Part shown: positions 1-8,968 of the stretch, piece after piece
Position numbering within the stretch: the stretch's first letter is position 1
Layout of the letters: each line of letters starts with the position of its first letter
Assembly: GCA_030544215.1 (NCBI GenBank)
Contig: JARZZO010000013.1
Span: forward strand, 27,759,229-27,823,228
From: Zantedeschia hybrid cultivar
Taxonomy: Eukaryota > Streptophyta > Magnoliopsida > Alismatales > Araceae
Direction: 5' to 3'
Length of the DNA: 64,000 bases
Made by a program: the position numbers and the translations under genes
Notes under the pieces: model-generated
Databases searched by the model: none
Seen by the model: only the letters and a program-made list of their open reading frames with translations
Told to the model about the DNA's origin: nothing

Positions 1-9
1 CCGTACGGA

Positions 10-156
10 CGGACGGCGGGGCTGCCGGCCGCCCGCCCTGTCGGACAGCAGGGCTGCCCGTCGTCCGCCAGGTCGGACGACAGGGCTGCCCGCCATCCGT
101 GCGGACGGACGGACGGGCCGTCCGTCCGGTCGGACGGCGCGAATGCTCGCCGTCCG
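10..156. repeat. Array of N10 dyads, CGGACGGC/GCCGTCCG class
   Basis: Imperfect inverted repeats with 8-bp arms close to CGGACGGC and GCCGTCCG, each separated by 10 bases. Arms start at 10, 42 and 74 (exact 32-bp steps), with a rearranged unit near 102-128 and a clean one at 131-156 (spacer gcgaatgctc). Spacers differ between units while arms are conserved. The array lies in what looks like the first intron of an antisense gene whose exon 1 ends at 202. The same module recurs at 633-754. Confidence 0.8.
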
Positions 157-201
157 CCATGTCGGCCACCACAAATCAAATTAAAAATCGGAGGGACTCA
201 C

Positions 202-623
202 CTTCTTCTTCTTCCTCGGGGAACCTCCTCGTTGCCGCCGTCTTCCTCCTCATCTTCTTCTTCATCTCCGTCTTCTTCTTCCTCTTCATCAACTTCATCT
301 TCCTCCTCTTCATCATCCTCTTCCGCTGCCCTCCCTTCTTCTCCTTCTTCTTCGACGCGGAGCGTGTCTTCGCCGGCCTCCTCGCCGCCGCTACCACCAG
401 CACTCGCCCCGCCGCCGCCGCCGCTACCACCAGCACTCGCCCCGTCGCCGCCACCGCCGGCCGCTGCCGCCTCACCATTGCCACCACCGGCCCTCCTCCT
501 CCTAAGGAACGGGGAAGCCACACTCGAGCCATGAGTGGGTGAGGGGAAAGCTGGAACAAGGAAAGAGGAGGAAGAAAGGGTAGGGAGAGCAACATGAAGG
601 TCCTGGGGGCTTCTTAAGGCCAT
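202..623 (-). CDS. Candidate first exon of a second antisense gene (possibly MAIN-like), cut by the window edge
   Basis: Read on the minus strand, this stretch encodes Gly/Ala-rich then very acidic low-complexity sequence and ends in a good splice donor (GTGAGT at 201-196). Its position mirrors the better preserved Tat1 element: a DUF7745-type gene, then a dyad array, then the acidic first exon of a MAIN-like gene, then more dyads in intron 1. In Tat1 that first exon also encodes a basic then Glu-rich stretch. The start codon and frame are uncertain: an ATG lies at 623-621 and others lie nearer 534. The downstream exons would be left of the window. The Ser-rich and Pro-rich reading on the other strand is a simple-sequence shadow. 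Confidence 0.35.
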
Positions 624-632
624 CCACCGGTA

Positions 633-754
633 CGGACGACCACGCATGCGGCCGTCCGTTGTCACGGACGGCCACAGGCGTGGCCGTCCGATGGGTCGGA
701 CGGCCACCCGTGTGGCCGTCCGCCGTCACGAACGGCCACCCGTATGGCCGTCCG
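633..754. repeat. Four N10 dyads in a perfect 32-bp register
   Basis: Four units occupy 633-658, 665-690, 697-722 and 729-754. Each is an 8-bp arm (CGGACGGC or one change from it), 10 variable bases, and GCCGTCCG, followed by 6 bp of linker. The start-to-start distance is exactly 32 bp throughout. The spacers are cacgcatgcg, cacaggcgtg, cacccgtgtg and cacccgtatg. The array lies between the stop of the DUF7745-type gene (826) and the candidate exon at 202-623, that is, in the promoter position of the latter. Confidence 0.9.
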
Positions 755-825
755 CGGTGGATCTTGGTGCATGTCGAGGGACTTTGGAAAATAAAATTTT
801 TATTTCCTAAGTTTCAATGAATACA

Positions 826-2211
826 TCATTCAAGTGCTCTACGACCCACGAAAAAGGCATATACAACAGATCGTTCATTTCTTAAATAATTCACGTATTT
901 CTCGACTTCTTCTGAAGTCTCTGCTGCATCAATGCAAGCCTTGGTGAACCTAGAGTGACGACGCCATGCACGTCGGAATCGCTCTATAGCTCGCGCTTCC
1001 CTCGCGTACCCCGTATGCCTCGGCACAATCAGCATATCATGCAAAGCAGGAAATGGCACCTGTCTTGGAACTCCAATCTGGAGATGGCAACGATGCCCTT
1101 GGTACACGATTAGCTCGTCAGGGCTGATTAGCCACAGCTCACGCTCACAAGAAGCCCTTGTGGTAAATTCTATACCCCGAAGGATCATCGGAACAAAGAT
1201 GAATTTTTCCACAGTCAGAAAATTCAGATAATCACGCCAGTCATCCCTCGTCTTGAGATGAGCCGTGAGACATCTAATTTGATCTTCGGGACCAAGAAGT
1301 GAGCATGCAGGATACCACGCACATTGCTGAAATATCCTAGAAGTGGAGGTCACTTTCTCATCAAAATCAAAAACTAAGTGCATCTCCATCCACAACTGCA
1401 GAGTAAATAAACTCCCCCTTATAGATCGCCCCATGCTCATGTGGCTAAGCCCTCCATATAGATGTGACAGAATTACCGGGGCAAGAGATTGACCTTTCCA
1501 CAACAAGCTCAGCACACCCACATACTCTCTTTCTAACACAGAACCTAAAGTTGGAAACCACAAGACTTTCCTGAGGACTAGGCATAAGCCCCGCATCAGT
1601 CTCTCAGACTCGACCGTCTTGCGTTTAATTTCTTGGATTAACCAGTGCGCAAGGCGATCGACAAGGATTCCTCGCTTGTCACTCATGCGGCATACCTCCC
1701 GTTTGTCTTGCACTATATCAGCAAAGATTACCTCCCATGCAGGCAAAGCCGAGGGATCGCCGGTGGCTAGACCCTCCCAGCCATAAAGGATTTCTACCTC
1801 CTCTACCAGCATTGTCGCTTTGAACTCTCGAAACACGAATGTATGCGTCTCCGGATGCCACAGTTCAAGCAGTGCACCCAGCCCCTCCCAATTCCAGTGA
1901 ATGGAGGTGAACCACTTCGCGAACACGATAGATCGAGTCAGATTCCACTGGCGCATATACACCCTCATGTCTAGGGTAATCTCGTCCATCAGGGCCGCAA
2001 GCCATGCATACTTGCGAGTATGCCGAGCATCAGGGAACTTAGGCATAGGCTGCAGGACAACCAAAGGTCAAAAGAGAAGAGAAAATCAAAGTAAACAGCA
2101 TAAAAATTTTGAGCCTACCTGTCCATGAGCCAGTAGGTTGCTGAGATGTCCTTCAACGTTAGATAGAACTTGAGGTTCCCTAGCAGTCGCATGAGCAGAA
2201 GACGAGGCCAT
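826..2211 (-). CDS. DUF7745-type retrotransposon-associated protein, intact two-exon antisense gene
   Basis: Exon 1 is 2211-2119 (31 codons) and exon 2 is 2049-826, with a GTAGGC donor, a TGCAG acceptor and a phase-0 intron of 69 bp. The product is 438 residues with no stop or frameshift. Conserved features of this plant family are visible: the ALLELWHPETHTFVFREF block, the following VEEVEILYGW segment, a Trp-rich helix near the middle (LFTLQLWMEMH) and the RDDWRDYL segment. The family is known mainly from plant genomes and is often linked to transposable elements; its biochemical role is unknown to me. The gene is antisense to the element whose 3' LTR starts at 3421. Two dyads lie 140-200 bp upstream of its ATG. 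It is paralogous to the broken gene at 12891-14196, which shares the intron position. Family assignment rests on block pattern only; plant mobile domain is the alternative. Confidence 0.75.
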
Positions 2212-2350
2212 TCTCCTCCCAGAAAAGTTTGAGTTTTTCAGAAGGGAGCTTTGGGACAAATCTCCCCTTTTAAGGCCACAAGATAAACTACGAACTTTCC
2301 ATGTTCCATAAAAGACGGAGGGCATGCATATCCATCCTTCCACCTTTTCA

Positions 2351-2410
2351 TAGACGGCATATCCTTTGGCCTTACACCTTTTTGTAGAAGGCATGCTAGT
2401 TGGCCTTCCA
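2351..2410. promoter_or_regulatory. Two N10 dyads upstream of the DUF7745-type gene
   Basis: TAGACGGC-N10-GCCTTACA at 2351-2376 and TAGAAGGC-N10-GCCTTCCA at 2385-2410, a 34-bp step. Arms are intermediate between the CGGACGGC and TGGAAGGC classes. A third, decayed unit may lie at about 2311-2340. They sit 140-200 bp upstream of the ATG at 2211 (minus strand), so they are likely promoter elements. Function is inferred from position. Confidence 0.7.
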
Positions 2411-3420
2411 TCATTTTGGAAAAGGCTCACCCACGAAAAGATATATTGCCCTTCACCCCTTTCTACTTCGAGGAGGTAACTTCACCCCAAGTTCAGAGAC
2501 CACTTTGCTTAACATCAACAAATTAATGGTTATTCCTGAAAATCGAGTCGAAGCCATATCGGATTGGCATTCTACCATTAGAATAGCCATATCTTCCATA
2601 TCGGCTTCGACTCGAAACTAACTATTTGCTTCTCATCCTTTTTCAGTTTAAATACTTAAATAATGCGATCATTGGATATATGAACTTTGCTAATGTGTGT
2701 TATTGCAGCTACAGGGAATCTGAAGCAAGTAAGATCGAAGATATAGGAGGCTAATAACTTTGGGCGTATAGACTCTGAGTTCCTCTTTAAACAATACAAT
2801 GAGGAGTCTATATTCCCCAAGTTATTCGATTGGCCAATAAATCCCTCCTATTTGCATTAGGAATTGTTTTCCAATTTTTAAACTAGCATGCATTTGCATA
2901 AGCATCCATCCTCGCCCTAGGGGCAATGACTATAATTTATCACTCTGCTTAACCCATTGTTGATTTGTGAGTCTGGCAATTGTTTGTTTGTTAGCCCTTT
3001 GAATTGAAAGATCTTATCCTTTTCCAATTCTTGTGCTTGAGATTCTCTCACTTGGCGATCATGCGATGCGCCAGGCCACCGTGCGCCCGTTGTGTCGAGA
3101 CCTTTTCAAGTCACACTCCTTCATCTTTCTTGCTTGAGATCCCCTTGGGCCAAATCGTTGCATCCTAGTGCGCCAAGGCCTCGCGGTTTTTGCACCCGAG
3201 GGTCCCACGGATTGTGATTCTCTAGTTTGAACTTTGTTCCCCTTCTTAATCACCCTTGCAATTCGAATAGCCAACTCTCATGCATTTACCACACTCTCCT
3301 ACCATCTTTGGATATAGTTCATCCCTTCTTTGGGCTGTCCAAAATTAGGTTCGATTTCCGGAACATCTATTTATCATTCCACTCCACTCCACTGCAAAAT
3401 AGGTGTCCCGGAGGGGCATT
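2411..3420 (+). mobile_element. 3' untranslated part of the left Tat-type element, with polypurine tract
   Basis: No coding region is supported here. The stretch joins the antisense gene to the 3' LTR at 3421. The purine-rich ccggaggggcatt immediately before TGTAGACACC is a plausible polypurine tract for plus-strand priming. Its + orientation fixes the orientation of the element. The 5' part of the element is left of the window. Confidence 0.6.
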
Positions 3421-4784
3421 TGTAGACACCGATTTTAGATCCCCCTTTTGATCATGAACTCCATCCACCATTAGCCCATCACCACCAAACCCACCGCCTT
3501 AGCCATCTCATCTTTCAGCCCACTAAATAATCAGGCCCATTAACCAATCTCGACCTTAGCCACCTTTTCGTGGAAGGCCAACCAGCCCGCCTTCCACCAT
3601 CCTTGGAAGGCCAGCCAGCCCGCCTTCCACCATCCTTGGAAGGCCAACCAGCCCGCCTTCCACCACCCTTGGACGGCCACCCCTTGCCTTCCACCTCCCT
3701 TGGAAGGCCAACTGGGCCGCCTTCCACCTTTTCGTGGAAGGCCAATTACCTGGCCTTCCATGGAAGTAGGAGGCAAGATAGTTGGCCGTCCACTCCCCTA
3801 ACTTCCATCTTGACCTCGTCTTCCCACGATCTCCTCCACTCGCCACCCTCATCCCCACTACTTCGATCACTCCCCACTCCGACGACTGCCGTGCGCGTAA
3901 CCTTCGACTCTTGACCACTTCCTATTGGTCCTTTGATGATTTACGGAGATTTAGACCCCTATTTTCTCCTATTTTCCTTTCACCTATTTAAACCCTCCAT
4001 GTCCCCTCGAGAAAGGGAGTTAGGTGGGGTTGAGCGGGCAAGGAGTTGGAAGGCTTCCGGTTGGAGATTGAAGAGCTTCAAGTGGAAGAAAGCTTTGGCA
4101 GTCGACAAGTCAGAGGGATCCTCCGCATTCCAAATGTGCCTGTTTTCTTAACTCTCTCTTTACTTTTCTCCTTTCCATTTCACTGCATTCCCACTCTCCA
4201 TCCACTCCGCAACATCATCTCCTCTTTTTACTCTTTTTCTTTTACCACATTACTTTTACTTTTCACTATTACCACACACGAGCACCCCATCTGCCTGCAT
4301 GCATTTTATGATGACTTAGCACCCTTCACCTTCAGAGGTTTCCAACAAAAAAAAACAGGAGGTGGGTGGCCATAGCATATGGTCACCTTCCCTCCCAAAA
4401 CACCCATCTGGTGCGTCCCCTTTCAATTCTAGTATTGTTTACATATTTGTATGAATCGATCCTACATGTCGCAGTTCTAATCATGTTATCTTCTTCTTTT
4501 GCTTTGTCTTTTCTTTTCAGGGACCCTTACTGCATTTTGTGTGTAGACTGCCGAGCTCTCCTCCTCTGGCCGACCGGAGGAAGAGAAGAGGAATCCGTCG
4601 TCTCCCTCTCCATCAGAATGCGATCATTCTCACCATCTTGCGGAGCACAGGGACCGTAAGGTAATGCTCCTGGCGATCACATACTTCGATTCCTAACCCT
4701 TCCAAATCGCCGCAGTGCTAAGACGAACGGAGAAGCCCTCGCCCGAAGCCCACAGCAGCGGCTGGGACGTTCCGGGCGTCTACA
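3421..4784 (+). mobile_element. 3' LTR of left Tat-type element (LTR A)
   Basis: Starts TGTAGACACC right after a polypurine tract and ends GCGTCTACA, giving the TG...CA termini expected of an LTR (1364 bp). A TATA-like ctatttaaa lies at 984-992 of the 3 kb block (3984-3992). U3 carries six dyads at 3571-3760. An inverted partial copy follows directly at 4785-5565, which confirms the repeat nature. The junction at 4784/4785 is an intact LTR end against a broken LTR, so this element inserted into the other one. Confidence 0.85.
3571..3760. repeat. U3 array of N10 dyads, TGGAAGGC/GCCTTCCA class
   Basis: Arms TGGAAGGC and GCCTTCCA flank 10-base spacers at 3571-3596, 3604-3629, 3637-3662, 3701-3726 and 3735-3760. 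A sixth unit at 3670-3693 has TGGACGGC and an 8-base spacer. Steps are about 33 bp. The array is 225-415 bp upstream of the TATA-like box. An inverted version of the array is present in LTR B (about 5205-5440). Confidence 0.9.
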
Positions 4785-5565
4785 GGAGAGAGTTAAGAAA
4801 ACAGGCCCATTTGGAATGCAGAGGATTCCTCTGCTTCCCCTGACTTGTCGACCGCTAAGGCTTTCTCCCGCTTGAAGTCCTTCAATCTCCTACCTCGCAA
4901 ACTGAAGCCTTCCGACTTCTGCCAAAACCCCCAACTCAACCTCCAACCCCGACCAACCTAACCTCCTTTCTCGAGGGGACATGGAGGGTTTAAATAGGTG
5001 AAGGAAAAAAAGGGTCTAAATTTCCGTAAATCCCTTAGAACCAATAGGAAATAGTCAGTCATCGGAGGTCGTGGCCATGGCAGTCGTCAGATCAGGGAAT
5101 GTCGGAGTAGTGGGGATGAGGGTGGCGAGTGGAGGAGATCGTGGGAAGACGAGGTCAAAGTGAAAGTTAGGGGAGTGGACGGCCAACTATCTTGCCTCCT
5201 ACTTCCATGGAAGGCCAGGTAGTTGGCTATCCACGAAAAGGTGGAAGGCGGCCCAGTTGGCCTTCCAAGGGTGGTGGAAGGCGAGGGGTGGCCTTCTAAG
5301 AGTGGTGGAAGGCGAGGGGTGGCCTTCCAAGGATGGTGGAAGGCGGGCTGGTTGGCCCTCCATGGGTGATGGAAGGTGGGCTGGTTGGCCTTCCAAGGAT
5401 GGTGGAAGGCAGGCTGGCTGGCCTTCCACGAAAAAGGTGGCTAAAGTCGAGATCGGTTAATGGGCCTGATTATTTAGTGGGCTGGGAAGATGAGATGGCT
5501 TGGTGGTGATGGGCTAATGGTGGATGGGGTTTACGACCAAAAGGGGTCCAAAATCGGTCTCTACA
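4785..5565 (-). mobile_element. Truncated inverted LTR of the same family (LTR B)
   Basis: Reverse complement of about the first 740 bp of LTR A, including the dyad array and the TATA-like region. Its own terminus is intact at 5565 (TCTACA on the + strand, TGTAGA on the minus strand). It directly abuts pol coding sequence of Tat1 at 5566, marking an insertion point in Tat1. Its other end is broken at 4785 by insertion of the left element. Together with LTR A it forms a roughly 0.75 kb inverted repeat. Confidence 0.85.
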
Positions 5566-7584
5566 ACTGATAGGTTAGCACGATGGCAAAGCTTTCTATC
5601 TCAATTAGATATCACTTACATTCAATAGAAAGCGATCAAAGGCTATGCCATAGCAGAACATCTCGCTCATCACCCCCTTCCTTGTTTTGATCCAGTCCGA
5701 TGGGAGTTTCCAGATGAGGAACTGATGTCCATAGACCGAATCAAAGATGATATGTGGACTCTGCATTTTGACGGAGCTTTGAATTCCCATGGAAAGGGGA
5801 TCGGCATTGTTCTGTTATCACCTGAATGTGTCACCATTCCACAAGCCTTTCAGCTTGACTTTCCAGTCACTAACAATATAGCTGAATACGAGTCACTCCT
5901 TGCTGGCCTCGAGGCTGCTCATCTCCATGGTGCCACCAAACTCAGAATTGTGGGTGATAGCCAATTGATTCTTCGCCAGGTGTTAACCAAATATCAAACT
6001 CTTGATCCCAAGCTCAAGCTTTATCAAAAACTCACTTCTGCTTATGCTAAGCTTTTCACAAAATTGATCTTCGTTCATGTTCCTAGGAATCAGAACATCT
6101 TAGCTGACGCTCTAGCCTCACTTGCATCTTCTCTTAATTTTCCAATCAGCAGACAATCCGAATCAATCATCGTTCATAGGCGTCTTTCACCCGCCGTGAA
6201 GGACCCTTCGTTCCTTAGGACTAAGGAGAAGCTGCTGAAGAAAGTCAGAGATGGAAATATTGTGGAAAAGAAAGAGATTATGTTAATGGAGCTGTTAGAA
6301 GAGATGGAGGATGAACAGAAACCATGGTACTAGGAAATTGCTAAATATTGTGAAGATCAATCATATCCTGAAGAAGCCATAACTGAGGAGAAAAGAGCTA
6401 TCAGGAGAGTTGCTCAAAGATACACCCTAGTTGGAGGAGCATTATACAAAAGAGGTTTTGATTGAGTTCTTCTAAGATGTTTAGACGAAGATGAGCTTTG
6501 GAAGGTTATGGAAGGAGTTCATGCTGGAGTTTGTGGTGGTCATGTTAATGGACATATGCTAGCAAAGAAAATCCTTAGACAAGGATTATATTGGTCAACC
6601 ATGGAAGAAGATTGTGTAGGATATGTTCGTAGGTGTGCTAAGTGCCAACTTCACGCCGATAAGATTCATTCTTCTGCATCTTCACTCCATCCTGTTTCCT
6701 CCCCATAGCCTTTCTCCATGTGGGCTTTCGATGTCATTGGACCCCTTGGCAATCCTGATTCTGGCATTAAGCAGATGTCCTTCATCCTCACGGCAACGGA
6801 ATACTTCACCAAGTGGGCGGAAGCTGAAGCATACACGTAAGTCAAAGCATCAACCGTCTGCAAGTTCATCATGAAGAACATCATCACCCGATTTGGAATT
6901 CCAAGCACCATCGTCACCGACATTGGACCGCAGTTCGTGTCACAAGAGCTGAAAGACCTCTGCAACAGGTACAAAATTGCATTGCATCATTCGTCTCCTT
7001 ACTATCTGTAAGGCAATGGCCAAGCAGAGGCAACAAACAAGACTTTGATAAAAATCATCAAAAAGACGTGCAAGTCTAATAAATTTACAGACTAGCCAGA
7101 AAAATTGATTGAGGCTCTATGGGCCTATCGAACTTCAATCCGCACGCCTACTGGGCAGACTCCTTATTCCTTAACATTTGGAATGGAGGCGGTAGTTCCA
7201 TACGAGATCCTCATACCGTCATTAAGAGTACAATTGAATAAGGAATTTTCTATTGATGAACACCGTTCAACACTCCTTGCTCAATTGGAACTCTTAGACG
7301 AGAAAAGATGGTCAGCTGCTAATCATGCAAGAGTTTATCAGAATAGATTAGCACGTTGTTATCAAAAGAAAGTCATTGAACGTAAGTTCAAAGTTGGTGA
7401 AATGGTAGTCAAAAGAATCTTTGTAAAACCTGGTGGTCCGCGTTCTAAACTCCAATCAAATTAGGAAGGACCTTATGTTGTATCGCATGCTTTTCTTGGT
7501 AACGCTTATTATCTAGTTAATGCAGAAGGACAAGAATTAACTCACCCCTGGAATGGACTGTATCTCAAGAAATACTACCCTTAG
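5566..7584 (+). pseudogene. Tat1 Ty3-type pol fragment: second RNase H and integrase
   Basis: Starts inside the RNase H of the polymerase (TDRLARW) where LTR B interrupts the element. Next comes a second, archaeal-type RNase H (about 5725-6190) with FDGA, AEYE, GDSQ and ADAL motifs supplying the expected D-E-D-D residues. Such an extra RNase H is a hallmark of the Tat lineage. An integrase follows (about 6400-7584) with an H-H-C-C finger (GGHVNGH...CAKC), WAFDVIGP, a TDIGP variant of TDNGP, and the NGQAE glutamate. In-frame stops occur near 6706, 6838, 7007, 7094 and 7462. It ends at LKKYYP. Gag, protease and reverse transcriptase are outside the window. Confidence 0.9.
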
Positions 7585-8968
7585 GTTAAAAAGTCAATCA
7601 GCATGGTAGAAAGACTAGTGGAATCAGAAAATTTAGAAACTCAAATTCCCTTATCAGTCTGAATAATTTAATTCAAACACATTACTACACACACTGACAC
7701 GTTTGATTCGTGAGTAACAAGAGATGCTAAATCTTAAGGAATACTGAAAGCTTGACCAATGGTGTAAAGTGCAAATTATTCTTTTAAAACAAAAATTCTG
7801 TTTTTACACTCGACCCATGATGTCGGAACGAGTCTTAGAATAGATTACCAAGAATACCCGCCATCTTAGTAGGAGGCCGTCATAAAAAAAAAGGGGGAGA
7901 TCCGTCCCAATAAAAAGAAAAAGAGAAGTAAAAGCAAAAAGGCAATAGTCAAATGTCAAATCAAAAGGCCTTTTACACTACAAATGTTACATCAAGGCCA
8001 TGAAATGAAATGAAAAGGGAACGCAAGGTCGATAAATACCCCAGATAGAAAATGACCGAACCCCAACAAATATTAGGGTAAGAAAGGAACATCTTTTTAC
8101 GTCTCCGGAACCTTCTCGTGGGCTTTCTAAATCAATTTTTTCTTTTTTTTTGAAGATGCGTACTCCAAACTTAAGGAACGACCTAGATTGACTAAGGATC
8201 AAATCATCAAATGGGATCACGAATGGAAACACAAGTTCAAGCACGATGGGTCTAAGTTAGATTATTAAAGAACAATTTAGGAATTAAGTTAATAAATGAA
8301 TATGTTTCTTTTTGATCTGATTACCATGCTGGTCTTTTAGTTTGCACAATATTCCAAAATCCAAAAAAAATACATATTTCAAAATCCAAAAAAAAATACA
8401 TATTTCAAAATAAAAAAAAGTACATATTTCAAAATCCAAAAAAAGTACATATTTCAAAATAAAAAAAAAATACATATTTCAAAATCCAAAAAAAAGCACA
8501 TATCTCAAAATAAAAAAATATAGATATTTCAAAAATCCAAAAAAAAATATATGTTCCAAAACCCAAATAAAAATGAATATTTCAAAACAACAAAAATATT
8601 TCAATTAGCATCTGCTTATTGCATCTAGTGTGTTTCATTCCTTTTATTTTTAGTGAGCATTTATCTGCTTGCATGTTGTATTTTTGCTTACAGTTTGATT
8701 ATTCATGCTACCTTTGTTAATAAAGGCTATGCCCCTTGACCTTTCTACCAAGAAAAAGATTAATCGATCATTCACTTGACTGAGCAAGGGGCTAAGCCTA
8801 AATAGATACTTAACCTGTTTATTAAGTAATGTACAGGGTACATGAATGAAAGCCAAGGAAATCACACAAATGTTGAGACACAAAGTTGAAGGCAAAAATT
8901 TCATATATACATCAAAAGGTGTTTGCACATGATACACAAGAAGAAAAGGAAAAGTACATATGTAGCCC
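7585..8968 (+). mobile_element. Tat1 spacer downstream of pol, with an A-rich tandem array
   Basis: No gene. Bases 7585-8280 match, inverted, the 3' spacer of Tat2 (about 16900-17545), showing that both copies belong to one family. From about 8345 to 8600 a unit close to AAAATCCAAAAAAAATACATATTTC is repeated about ten times with a period near 24 bp. Bases 8600-8968 hold the 3' flank of the antisense MAIN-like gene. Confidence 0.75.
8345..8600. repeat. A-rich tandem repeat, about 24-bp unit
   Basis: Roughly ten imperfect copies of an A-rich unit containing aaaatcc, an A-run and tacatatttc. The copies alternate between a form with tcc and a form without it. The array lies in the spacer between Tat1 pol and the antisense gene. 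Unit length varies with the A-run length. Confidence 0.85.

Noticed and set aside
99..729. Overlapping Ser-, Pro-, Glu- and Gly-rich reading frames on both strands
   Set aside because: They arise from TCC/TCT/CCG simple sequence. Only the antisense acidic stretch ending in a splice donor is kept, as a low-confidence exon.
633..754. CRISPR-like array (conserved short repeats, variable spacers of constant length)
   Set aside because: The spacer is only 10 bases, each unit is itself an inverted repeat, there are no cas genes, and the DNA is clearly plant nuclear.
3421..5565. LTR A and LTR B as the two ends of one small element
   Set aside because: They are inverted, adjacent, and LTR B is truncated. 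A nested insertion explains the junctions.
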